From CAZPLZ01 sp964587525 (GTDB lineage Bacteria > Oederibacteriota > CAKKQC01): DNA of 12,189 nucleotides. Shown in pieces: positions 1-7,178 of the stretch (positions within the stretch are counted from its first letter, which is position 1; each line of letters opens with the position of its first letter). The translations under genes and the position numbers were made by a program. The stretch covers positions 1-12,189 of the forward strand of contig CAZPLZ010000103.1 in NCBI GenBank assembly GCA_964587525.1, in the 5' to 3' direction. The notes beneath the pieces are model-generated. The model was not told the origin of the DNA and searched no databases. It worked only from the letters and a program-made list of their open reading frames with translations.

Positions 1-2
1 CG

Positions 3-668
3 CGAGGCCGGGGGGTGGTATTCGCGGCGTCGCTGGTCGTCGCGCTGGCCGTGGCTGCACTTCTCCTCCGCCCCCTCATGCGCAGCTCGTATTTTCAATG
101 GGCGCTGGCGTATCAGGATGCCAAGCGGTACCAACGGTCCGGGGATATGTTCACCCGTGCGCTTGCGATCTTGCCGGATGATGCGCATCTCCGGCTGATC
201 TTTCATCATGGCCGGATGCTGTTTTACGCGGGCGACCTTGCCGGAGCCCAGCGCCAGTTTGAGCAAGACCAGGCTCGATTCCCATGTTTTCCTGAAGGGT
301 TTGGAAACCTGGGCGTGATTTATGGCGTTCGCGCCTCGCAGGGGGAGCCAGGTGCGCTCCAGAAAGCCCAGGACCTCATCGGGTATGCGCTTAAACTTCG
401 GCCAGGCGGCAAAGAGGCGGCGGGAGACTACAACAGCCAGGGCAACCTTCGGGTGATCGCTGGTGATGAGGCTGGGGCGCTTGAGAGCTACCGTGAGGCG
501 TTGCGCTGCGATGCGGGGAATGCCGAGGCTGCGATGAACGCCTGTCACCTCCTGGTCAAGATGCGCCGCCACGCTGAGGCCACTGAAATTCTTCGTGGCA
601 TCTTGCGTCAGCAACCGGACCACCCGGAGCTCCTGGCGTTTGCGCGCAACCTTTCGATTCCCCTGTGA
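3..668 (+). CDS. Membrane-anchored TPR-repeat protein, 5' end outside window
   Basis: The reading frame is open to the left edge, so the gene probably begins upstream; the first possible start inside the window is GTG at 15, and numbering here is from that codon. Residues 2-21 are a hydrophobic membrane helix, followed by helical TPR-like repeats near residues 27-56, 61-90, 95-131 (with a small insertion), 139-168 and 173-202, with typical features such as AGDEAGALESYREALRCD. TPR arrays bind proteins and have no catalytic activity of their own. A membrane helix running straight into TPRs, next to LPS-export genes, resembles the C-terminal tail of some O-antigen ligase/polymerase proteins, but that is only inference because the upstream part is not visible. 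Its stop overlaps the lptF start (GTGA), suggesting translational coupling. Confidence 0.75.
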   Translation, partial: RGRGVVFAASLVVALAVAALLLRPLMRSSYFQWALAYQDAKRYQRSGDMFTRALAILPDDAHLRLIFHHGRMLFYAGDLAGAQRQFEQDQARFPCFPEGFGNLGVIYGVRASQGEPGALQKAQDLIGYALKLRPGGKEAAGDYNSQGNLRVIAGDEAGALESYREALRCDAGNAEAAMNACHLLVKMRRHAEATEILRGILRQQPDHPELLAFARNLSIPL

Positions 669-1786
669 AAGTCGTTGACCGGTATATCCTGCGCGAGTTC
701 TTGCTCCCCCTGCTGGCCGGGCTGGGGTTGGTCATGGCGTTTCTCGTGGTGGAGCGCCTGTTCGATCTGATGGATCTGGTCCTGAACCGGGGGATTGATG
801 TCAGGATCGTGCTGAAGCTGGTGACCTGCCTGCTGCCGTCCATCGTCGCGGTCGCGCTACCGATGGCCACACTCCTGGCCACCGTGCTGGCCTTCGGCCG
901 TCAGGCGCACGATCGGGAGCTGCTGGCGTTCAAGGGGGCGGGGGTGAGTCTGATCCGGCTGACCGCACCGCTCGTGGTCATGGGGTTCTTCTTCAGCCTG
1001 ATCCTCGTTGTGTTCAACGGCAGTGTGCTGCCCAACGCGACGGCTGCGTACAAGCGGTTGTTCATCTCGATCATCCGGCAGCGGGCCACCGTCGCTTTCC
1101 AGGAACGGGTGTTCGTGCGGGAGTTTGACCGATACTTGCTGTACTTCAACACCAAGGAGGGGACGGAAGGAACCCTCAAGGACGTGTACATCATCGAGAG
1201 TCCGCCACGGCCGCCACGGGTCATCACCGCGCAGCGCGGCCGGTTGCAGGTGGACCCCGACGGGTTTGCGGTCAAGCTCGTCCTCGAGAACGGGACGGTG
1301 GATCAACCGGCGGACCGGACTGGCGAACACTACACCCGCATCACGTTCGCCCATTATGAGGTGAACCTGGATATCCGGGACGCCCTGCGTGGCAGCCGGC
1401 TATCGGTGAAGGGCATGGACGAGATGACCTACGGGGATCTCATCGATAAAATCAAGGCGCTGAGGCGCTCTTCTGAAGAGCGGCGCTCGTACGAAGCCGT
1501 GCTTCACCAGCGGCTGGCGCTGGCATGTGCGCCGCTGTTCGTTGTGTTCATCGGCGCGCCGCTGGGGGCGCTGGCCCGGCGCGGCGGCGGACTTGGCGTG
1601 CTCCTCAGCCTCTTCGTGATCTTCGCGTATTATTCCATGCTCATGCTGGGGCACGGTTTCGCGGATCGCAATGTGCTTCCGCCATGGCTCGCGCTTTGGA
1701 TCCCGAACCTGTTCCTGGCGGCCCTCGGTGCGCTGGCGTTCTGGGTGGCCAGCCGGGAAGCTCGGTGGATGAGGTGGGGCCGATGA
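665..1786 (+). CDS. lptF: LPS export ABC transporter permease LptF (YjgP/YjgQ family)
   Basis: Predicted inner-membrane permease that, with LptG and the ATPase LptB, extracts lipopolysaccharide and feeds it to the periplasmic Lpt bridge. The 373-residue length matches the family (about 360-370). The N-terminus VDRYILREFL is the family signature, and DRELLAFKGAGVSLI (83-97) matches the cytoplasmic coupling segment. Hydrophobic helices lie near 12-30, 52-76, 102-118, 283-299, 310-327 and 341-361; between helices 3 and 4 is a roughly 160-residue periplasmic beta-jellyroll-type domain. The start is GTG at 665, overlapping the previous stop by four bases; no good Shine-Dalgarno is visible, so coupling is likely. 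It is called LptF rather than LptG because it comes first in a tandem pair, as in many Gram-negatives; the F/G assignment is less certain than the family. Confidence 0.92.
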   Translation: MKVVDRYILREFLLPLLAGLGLVMAFLVVERLFDLMDLVLNRGIDVRIVLKLVTCLLPSIVAVALPMATLLATVLAFGRQAHDRELLAFKGAGVSLIRLTAPLVVMGFFFSLILVVFNGSVLPNATAAYKRLFISIIRQRATVAFQERVFVREFDRYLLYFNTKEGTEGTLKDVYIIESPPRPPRVITAQRGRLQVDPDGFAVKLVLENGTVDQPADRTGEHYTRITFAHYEVNLDIRDALRGSRLSVKGMDEMTYGDLIDKIKALRRSSEERRSYEAVLHQRLALACAPLFVVFIGAPLGALARRGGGLGVLLSLFVIFAYYSMLMLGHGFADRNVLPPWLALWIPNLFLAALGALAFWVASREARWMRWGR

Positions 1787-1799
1787 GACATAAAATCCA

Positions 1800-1823
1800 G
1801 TCTCAAGTTTCAAGTCTTGAGAC
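1800..1823. repeat. Stem-loop in the lptF-lptG gap
   Basis: An 8-bp perfect inverted repeat, GTCTCAAG (1800-1807) and CTTGAGAC (1816-1823), encloses an 8-base loop that itself repeats TCAAGT. It lies in the 62 bases between the lptF stop and the preferred lptG start. No T-run follows, so it is not a standard intrinsic terminator. It may be a small interspersed repeat or an mRNA structure affecting lptG translation; its function is unknown. Confidence 0.6.
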
Positions 1824-1848
1824 ATCTCATCTGGGGTGGCCGCGCAGG

Positions 1849-2937
1849 ATGATGAAGTACTTGCTGATGGAGTTTCTGAAAAATTTAGGGCTGTCGCTGG
1901 CTGGTCTGGTTCTAGTGATCACACTGGGCAATGTCTTCGACGAGATATTCCGGGTGCTCCGGCATGACCCTCCTGCCTGGGCGGCGGCTGCGTTTATGGC
2001 CTGCAAGGTCCCCAAAACGATAACGGAGGCCACGCCGCTGGCAGTCCTGCTGGCCACCCTCTTCACTCTGGCCACCATGCTCAAATCGCACGAGTTGATC
2101 GCGATGCGGGCGGGGGGGATGAGTCAGTACGCGATCGCCACCCCGTTCTTGGCCTCGGCGCTGGTTATTAGCCTGCTCTCGGTTGCCTTCACCGCAACCG
2201 TGGTGCCCTGGGCGAATCATAAGCGGGGTCAGATCAAGCGCGTTCACTTCTACAAACAGCCGTTGTTGGAGACCCGGCGGGTGGCTAAGCGCGTGGCACT
2301 CTGGACCTCATGGGTCTTGGGCTCCCGGCTCGTGTATGTGGAGGAGGCCAACGCTAGGGATAACCTGCTGCGTGAGGTCACCATCATTGAATTTAAGGGC
2401 CTGAATCTGATCGCCAGGGTGGACGCGGCATCCGCCAGACCCGTTAAGGGCGCCTGGGAGCTGAAGGGGGCCCAAGTCTACCGCTGGAGGCGCGATGGCC
2501 TACGACTCTACCTTCATCGCCTCGCGGTGTATCCGGTCCAAGCGGTCATGGACGATTTCCTGCGGGGCGACAAACCCGTGGAGGCGCAGACGATGTCTGA
2601 CCTCACTCGATCCATCGAGCGGCTGAAGAAGACAGGCCGAGAATATAGAAGGGAACAGGTCTTCTATTACCTCAAATGGGTCATCCCCTTCGCGAGCGTC
2701 ATCGTGGCCCTGCTGGGGGTTGGCATCTCGTTTAACTTTCAGACCAACCCGCGGGAGGGCCAGGCCGCGGCCTTTGGTGTGGCCATTGTGGTGGCGCTCG
2801 CCTACATTGGGTTGGTACAGCTCGGGAAGACGCTGGGCGTCGGCGGCGTGCTGCCGCCGCTCATCGCCGTGTGGATGGCCAACGTCATCTTTCTGGTCGT
2901 CGGTCTGGTCTTGCTGTGGAGAGCCTGGCGGTTTTAA
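1849..2937 (+). CDS. lptG: LPS export ABC transporter permease LptG (YjgP/YjgQ family)
   Basis: Second inner-membrane permease of the LptBFG complex. From ATG 1849 it has 362 residues, almost exactly the usual LptG length. It starts MMKYLLMEFLKN and has hydrophobic helices near 12-30, 60-78, 97-119, 275-295, 307-324 and 335-357. SHELIAMRAGGMSQYA (80-95) matches the family coupling segment, and the middle (about 125-265) is the periplasmic domain. The frame stays open far upstream inside lptF, and an in-frame ATG at 1783 overlaps the lptF stop (ATGA); starting there would add 22 polar residues, encoded across the stem-loop, ahead of a normal N-terminus, so 1849 (or ATG 1852) is preferred. GGGGTGG at 1833-1839 is a weak possible ribosome site. 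Sequence differences from LptF show these are two paralogues, not a duplication artefact. Confidence 0.92.
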   Translation: MMKYLLMEFLKNLGLSLAGLVLVITLGNVFDEIFRVLRHDPPAWAAAAFMACKVPKTITEATPLAVLLATLFTLATMLKSHELIAMRAGGMSQYAIATPFLASALVISLLSVAFTATVVPWANHKRGQIKRVHFYKQPLLETRRVAKRVALWTSWVLGSRLVYVEEANARDNLLREVTIIEFKGLNLIARVDAASARPVKGAWELKGAQVYRWRRDGLRLYLHRLAVYPVQAVMDDFLRGDKPVEAQTMSDLTRSIERLKKTGREYRREQVFYYLKWVIPFASVIVALLGVGISFNFQTNPREGQAAAFGVAIVVALAYIGLVQLGKTLGVGGVLPPLIAVWMANVIFLVVGLVLLWRAWRF

Positions 2938-3022
2938 AGTAATAGGGCGAGGAAATCGCTCATCTGAGAAGCTCTTTGGCCCGGACGACTTGGAGCTGAG
3001 GGTGGGAACCGACCTTTTCGTG
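2938..3022. other. Convergent intergenic gap, no clear terminator
   Basis: These 85 bases separate the convergent ends of lptG and the M16 subunit gene. I see only a 4-bp stem (GCGA/TCGC, 2947-2959) and a longer-looped imperfect stem (3009-3015 with 3029-3035, one G-T pair) that overlaps the M16 stop. Neither is followed by a T-run, so any terminator here is not recognisable by eye. Confidence 0.5.
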
Positions 3023-4384
3023 TCACTGAGGTTGGTCGGGAATGGGGAGTTCCGTAACCGGGCCGAAGGTGGCCAGGGTATCCCGGCATTTGGCGGGGTC
3101 GCCGACAACCAGGATGATGACGCCCTCGGGATGCAGATGAGCCTGCGCCACCCGCCGAATGTCTTTTTTGGTTGACGCCAGCACCTTCTCACGCTCCTGA
3201 AACAGCCAGTCCGCCGGAAGGCCGGTGTACTCGTAGCTTGCCTGGCGCCAGACGATGTTCCAGGATGACTGGAACTCGAAGGCGAAGCTGTTTTCCAGCC
3301 CATCCTTGGCCAGCCGGATTTCCTCGTCGGTCGTATCCTTCGCTTGCAGGTCCCGCATGTGCTTTAGGATTGCGCCCAGGGCAATACCGGCTGTTTCGTA
3401 TTTGGTCTCACCCCCGATTTGGAAGGTGCCCACTTCAAACGGGCGAGGCGACATCCGGCTCCAGATTGAGTAGGCCAGCCCGCGTTCGGTCCGGATGTCG
3501 CGGAAGAGGCGAGAGTTGAACGTGCCGTTCCCCAGGATCATATCCATCAACTTCAACGCGAAATGGTCCGGGTGTCCAAGCTTGGTGCCAAGGTGACCGA
3601 TCCGGAAGTTCGTCTGGCCGATCGCGCGAGGCACGAGGTAGACTCCACCTGGAAACGAAACCTGAAGGGGAGAGATTGAGGGCAGATCCGATGGGGCCTC
3701 CCGCCAGTCGCTGAACACGCGCTCGAGCGAGTCAACCATCTCTTTTTTCGTGAAGTCGCCGGCGGCGGCGAAGATCATGGCGTTGGGGTTGAAGTAGCGG
3801 TGATGGAAGGCCGCCATATCGTCCCGTGAAATATTTTTAGCTGTGGATTCACTGTCAAGCCTTCCCCAGACGGTCTCCTTGCCGTACACCTGCTGGCGAA
3901 ACATGAGGCCGGCTGACATGGACGGCTGATCCCAGCGCCGCTGGATCATCTCCAGCTCCTGGGCCCTGGTCAATTCCACTTTGTCTGGTGGGAAGGCGGG
4001 ATGGCGGAGCACATCAGCAAAGATGTCAAGGAGACGCGGCAGATGACGCTTCAGACACCAGCCCGTGACGGTGAAGGCGTCGTCGTCCGCGCCGCCGTCC
4101 AGTTGAGCCCCCAGAAAATCCAGTTCTTCGTCCAGGGCATCGCCCGGGAAGCGCTCACTCCCGCCCAGTTGCATGGCCGTCGCGGTCATGGAGGCCAGTC
4201 CGGTTTTATCTCTGGGATCATACATGGCGCCGGTGCGGAGCAACGCCCCAAAGTGCACCACGGGCAGCTCGTGGTCTTCAAGCAGGTGCGCGATGAGGCC
4301 GTTGCTCAGGACGACACGCTCGGGTGTGCGCGGCTTCACCGAAAGCTTTCCGAACTTTAGCTTTCGTGGATCAAGCGAGTTCAT
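3023..4384 (-). CDS. M16 peptidase-family subunit lacking the zinc site
   Basis: Insulinase/processing-peptidase (M16) fold protein of 453 residues. It opens with the family N-terminal strand (VVLSNGLIAHLLEDHELPVV, 24-43), but where catalytic members have HxxEH it has GLASMTATAMQLGG (62-75), so it cannot bind zinc as usual. It keeps the C-terminal-domain segment LFRDIRTERGLAYSIWS (293-309), which carries the Arg/Tyr substrate-binding motif (R298/R301 and Y305). Known two-subunit M16B enzymes, like mitochondrial processing peptidase, pair a zinc subunit with a non-catalytic partner of this kind. ATG 4384 overlaps the stop of the upstream catalytic gene by ATGA, supporting co-translation and assembly. 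No signal peptide is visible, so a cytoplasmic location is likely. The substrate is unknown. Confidence 0.9.
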   Translation of the reverse strand: MNSLDPRKLKFGKLSVKPRTPERVVLSNGLIAHLLEDHELPVVHFGALLRTGAMYDPRDKTGLASMTATAMQLGGSERFPGDALDEELDFLGAQLDGGADDDAFTVTGWCLKRHLPRLLDIFADVLRHPAFPPDKVELTRAQELEMIQRRWDQPSMSAGLMFRQQVYGKETVWGRLDSESTAKNISRDDMAAFHHRYFNPNAMIFAAAGDFTKKEMVDSLERVFSDWREAPSDLPSISPLQVSFPGGVYLVPRAIGQTNFRIGHLGTKLGHPDHFALKLMDMILGNGTFNSRLFRDIRTERGLAYSIWSRMSPRPFEVGTFQIGGETKYETAGIALGAILKHMRDLQAKDTTDEEIRLAKDGLENSFAFEFQSSWNIVWRQASYEYTGLPADWLFQEREKVLASTKKDIRRVAQAHLHPEGVIILVVGDPAKCRDTLATFGPVTELPIPDQPQ

Positions 4385-5835
4385 GACTTGGACTCTGGCG
4401 GTAGGATGGTCACGACACTACGGCGCTGGGGGACCAGACGTTCGCGGGCCACACGCAGGATGTCAGCGGGTGTGAGCGCTCGGAGCTGCTGGAGAACTTT
4501 CAGGATCATGCGCCAGTCGCCGGTGACCGCCTGGACATGGGCCAGGGTTGCGGCAAGATGCGAGTTGTCGGCCAGCCGCTGAAAAATTTCGGCTTCCATG
4601 AGGTTGGTGACCTTGTCCAGCTCCCGCTGGCTGACGCCGTCGTTGGCCACGCGATCGATCTCTTCAATGATGGCCTTCTCCGACTCGGCCGGCCCATGCG
4701 GGCTGCGGGGCACCGCTAAGATCAGGAACAGGTTGGGAAACCGCTCGCCGGGAAATTCTGTCCCGGCATGAACCCCAACCGCCAGTTGCTTCTGCTTGAC
4801 GAGGACCGTGTGCAGCCGGGAGCTGTCCCCATGCCCAAGGATCGCAGCCAGTGCATCCATGGCCACCTTGTCCGGATGGCCCCAGGTCGGCGTCGGATAT
4901 ACGATCCCGACCAGCGGGTTGGTGGGCATATGCTCAACGGCACGGCGCTCGCCGCGTTGCTCCGGCTCCTCGGTGGTGATGGGCCGGGGTGGTGTTCCGG
5001 CGCGCCAGAAGGAAAATTCCTTCTTGATCAATTTCAGCAGGGCCTTCGGCTCCACGTCTCCAACGGCCGCCAGTACCGCGCGGTCCGGACGGTAATACTG
5101 CCGGAAAAAGAACTCTAGGTCTTTCCTGGTCATGCGCTCGAGGTCGGAACGCCAGCCGATGATGGGGGTCCGGTAAGGATGGGCGGTGAAGGCCAGCATG
5201 GGCATCGCATCCTGGAGGCGCCAGTTCGGGTTGTCGTCATAGCGGCGCAACTCTTCGATCACCACGTTGCGCTCACGGTAGAACTGGCGGAGCACCGGCT
5301 CGCGGATCCGGGCCGCTTCCATGGCAACCCAGAGCTTTACGCGGTTGGCGGGGAGATTCACGATATACACCGTTGCGTCCTTGCTGGTGTAGGCGTTCAG
5401 CCCCTTCGCACCGTTGCGCGCATAAATCTCATCCAGCTCGTTGGGTTTCACCAGCGCCTCGGCACGCTCTTCGGTCCGTTCAAACTCTTTTCTCAACCGC
5501 GCGAGCTTCTTCTCGTCACATTGCAGGCCTCGCGCCCGCTCGGTCATGATCTGCGCGTCCAGATCGTCGAGGCGCAGGAGGAGACGTTTCTCCCGCGCCC
5601 AGTTCTTCGTCCCGATCCGGGTGGTGCCTTTGAACGCCATGTGTTCGAACAGGTGAGCGATGCCGGAGCGCCCCTCCGGCTCGTCCACGCCGCCCACCCT
5701 GAAGCCGATGGCAAAGTGTGCTGTGGCTGAAGTTTTGCGCGGGACGATGAGTGTGGTCAGGCCATTGGGCAGCCTGCGTTCAACCACCCTGTCAGCAAAG
5801 GCTTTGAGTTCGGCAGGAAGCTCAGGAGCTGCCAT
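4381..5835 (-). CDS. M16 family zinc metallopeptidase, catalytic subunit
   Basis: Zinc endopeptidase of the insulinase/M16 clan, 484 residues from ATG 5835. The inverted zinc motif HLFEH is at 61-65 (ligands H61 and H65, catalytic E64). The third ligand is probably E194 in RERNVVIEELRRYDDN, by alignment with the REVNAVDSE segment of human insulin-degrading enzyme. About 50 extra charged helical residues (about 80-130) lie between these motifs, seen also in a subset of bacterial M16 proteins. The C-terminal half has LHTVLVKQKQLAVGVHAG instead of the usual Arg/Tyr segment, which is present in the partner gene, so the pair probably forms one composite active site. The frame can be extended to TTG 5919, but the added residues (PSPFPSPPKGGEGRVRGE) are translated palindromic repeat, so 5835 was chosen although no strong Shine-Dalgarno precedes it. 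Confidence 0.9.
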   Translation of the reverse strand: MAAPELPAELKAFADRVVERRLPNGLTTLIVPRKTSATAHFAIGFRVGGVDEPEGRSGIAHLFEHMAFKGTTRIGTKNWAREKRLLLRLDDLDAQIMTERARGLQCDEKKLARLRKEFERTEERAEALVKPNELDEIYARNGAKGLNAYTSKDATVYIVNLPANRVKLWVAMEAARIREPVLRQFYRERNVVIEELRRYDDNPNWRLQDAMPMLAFTAHPYRTPIIGWRSDLERMTRKDLEFFFRQYYRPDRAVLAAVGDVEPKALLKLIKKEFSFWRAGTPPRPITTEEPEQRGERRAVEHMPTNPLVGIVYPTPTWGHPDKVAMDALAAILGHGDSSRLHTVLVKQKQLAVGVHAGTEFPGERFPNLFLILAVPRSPHGPAESEKAIIEEIDRVANDGVSQRELDKVTNLMEAEIFQRLADNSHLAATLAHVQAVTGDWRMILKVLQQLRALTPADILRVARERLVPQRRSVVTILPPESKS

Positions 5836-5850
5836 GGGAGGCAGGACGAC

Positions 5851-5910
5851 CTCCCCCCTCACCCTACCCTCTCCCCCCTTGGGGGGAGAGGGAAAGGGAG
5901 AGGGGGGGAG
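5851..5910. repeat. 60-bp C/G-rich near-perfect palindrome (REP-like element)
   Basis: The left arm (5851-5878, C-rich) and right arm (5881-5910, G-rich) are inverted copies around TT at 5879-5880. The inner 12 bp (5867-5878 with 5881-5892) pair perfectly; further out only two mismatches and two one-base indels interrupt pairing. In transcripts from either strand it would fold into a very stable hairpin. No T-run follows on either side, so it resembles REP-like interspersed elements that protect mRNA ends rather than a classic terminator. It sits exactly at the aminotransferase/M16 junction and contributes coding sequence to the aminotransferase. I saw no second copy in the window. Confidence 0.85.
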
Positions 5911-7135
5911 AACTGTCAAGGACGGCCTGCGCTGCAGCCAGGGGAACGGCGGGCTCCGGTACTTTCGTGTGCTCTTTCAGCACGTTGGTGAACGCTTCAA
6001 GAAATCGCAGCACGTTTTCAGCGCGGCTGGAGTGGCCCATGAGTCCCACCCGCCAGATCTTGCCCTTCAATTCTCCGAGACCGCCGCCGATTTCGATGGA
6101 GTGTTTTTCCAGGAGCACTTTTCGCACGGTGGCTTCATTCACGCCGGCGGGGGCTGTCACCGCGTTGAGGGTGGGCAGCCGGCAGCCTTCCTGGGCCCAG
6201 GGCGTACAATGCAATGTCGCAAGGCCCGCCCAGAGCGCCTCGGCGCACTTGGCGTGCCGTGCAAACCGGGCTTCCAGGCCTTCCTCCACGATCAGTCTCA
6301 AGCCCTCGTACAGCCCATAGAGGTTAGAAATTGGCGCGGTGTGGTGATAGACCCGGTCCTGGCCCCAGTACTTTTCAAGCTGGGTGAGGTCCAGGTACCA
6401 GGATTGGATGGAGTTCGGGTTCGACGGGGGCGGCGAGGTGCCAGCAAAGAGGGATCCGGTCTGCGCCCGCCGCTTGAGGTTCTCGATGGCTAAGGAGCTT
6501 AAGGTGAGCGGCGCCAGCCCCGGCGGGCAGGAGAGGCATTTCTGCGTGCCACTGTATACGATATCGGCGCCCCAGGCATCCACCGTCACCGGGACGCCGC
6601 CGAGCGAGGTGACGGTATCCACGAGCAGCAGGGCGCCGTGGTCGTGCGCGTGCTTGCTTAAGTCCTCCATCGGCTGCCAGGCGCCGGTTGAGGTTTCCGC
6701 GTGCACGACGGCCAGGAGTTTGGGCTTGCCCTTTTGCAGGGCGGGCAGGAGATCGTCAGGATTGAACACCTGGCCCCACGGCTTGACCACCCGCTCCACG
6801 ACAGCGCCGTACTTGTAAGCCACTTCTGCCATGCGGGTGCCGAAGACGCCGTTCACGCCGATCACGACCTTATCGCCGGGTTTGAGGAAGTTCACGAAAG
6901 CTGTCTCCATGCCGGCGCTCCCGGTGCCGGAGATCGGTATCGTGAAGGCGTTGCCCGTCTGGAACACGTGCCGCAACATGTCTTTGATGCGGTCCATCAG
7001 CTTCAGGAATTCCGGGTCCAGATGTCCGATGAGCGGAAGTCCCTGTGCGGCATACACGGCGGGGTCCACCATGCTGGGCCCTGGGCCCAGCAGCAGCCGG
7101 GGTGGCGGCGCTAACGGTTGAATTTGCACCGCCAC
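5864..7135 (-). CDS. Alanine/serine-glyoxylate aminotransferase (class V, PLP-dependent)
   Basis: Predicted PLP enzyme transferring an amino group from alanine or serine to glyoxylate, giving glycine; cytoplasmic. It closely follows human AGXT: GPGPSMVDP (17-25), ISGTGSAGMETAFVNFL (68-84, cofactor-phosphate loop), HAETSTG (145-151), LLLVDTVTSLGG (169-180, with D173 facing the pyridine nitrogen), SGTQKCLSCPPG (195-206, with Schiff-base K199), WYLDL, YHHT (263-266) and RVGLMG (362-367, substrate-binding Arg). An unusual Pro/Ser-rich stretch (about 226-243) precedes WYLDL. Residues from about 410 are encoded by the 60-bp palindrome, which also supplies the TAG stop, so the natural C-terminus was probably altered. 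The start is GTG 7135 or GTG 7129; no clear Shine-Dalgarno. First gene of a probable three-gene unit with the M16 pair, 28 bases downstream. Substrate preference (alanine versus serine) is not decidable here. Confidence 0.9.
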   Translation of the reverse strand: MAVQIQPLAPPPRLLLGPGPSMVDPAVYAAQGLPLIGHLDPEFLKLMDRIKDMLRHVFQTGNAFTIPISGTGSAGMETAFVNFLKPGDKVVIGVNGVFGTRMAEVAYKYGAVVERVVKPWGQVFNPDDLLPALQKGKPKLLAVVHAETSTGAWQPMEDLSKHAHDHGALLLVDTVTSLGGVPVTVDAWGADIVYSGTQKCLSCPPGLAPLTLSSLAIENLKRRAQTGSLFAGTSPPPSNPNSIQSWYLDLTQLEKYWGQDRVYHHTAPISNLYGLYEGLRLIVEEGLEARFARHAKCAEALWAGLATLHCTPWAQEGCRLPTLNAVTAPAGVNEATVRKVLLEKHSIEIGGGLGELKGKIWRVGLMGHSSRAENVLRFLEAFTNVLKEHTKVPEPAVPLAAAQAVLDSSPPLSLSLSPQGGRG

Positions 7136-7164
7136 ATCATATAGGCGTCCGGGGGAGGAGGCAA
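7136..7164 (-). promoter_or_regulatory. Candidate sigma70-type promoter for the aminotransferase operon
   Basis: Read on the minus strand, TTGCCT (7164-7159) and TATGAT (7141-7136) are separated by 17 bases, a reasonable -35/-10 pair in the 43-base divergent gap. Transcription would begin at or near the GTG codons at 7135/7129, implying a leaderless or very short-leader mRNA, consistent with the missing Shine-Dalgarno. By-eye match only. Confidence 0.3.
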
Positions 7165-7178
7165 GTACAATACAGCGG

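Noticed and set aside
1525..1848. N-terminal extension of LptG back into lptF
   Set aside because: The extension is a shifted reading of lptF; the start at 1849 gives the standard LptG length and N-terminus.
3009..3035. Imperfect inverted repeat near the end of the M16 partner gene as a terminator
   Set aside because: 13-base loop, one G-T pair, no T-run, and overlap with coding sequence make it unconvincing.
2500..3303. Minus-strand open frame spanning the lptG end and the M16 end
   Set aside because: It crosses two real genes and its residues are an out-of-frame reading of them.
5836..5919. Extended N-terminus of the M16 catalytic protein from TTG 5919
   Set aside because: The added residues are mostly translated palindromic repeat and overlap the aminotransferase gene.
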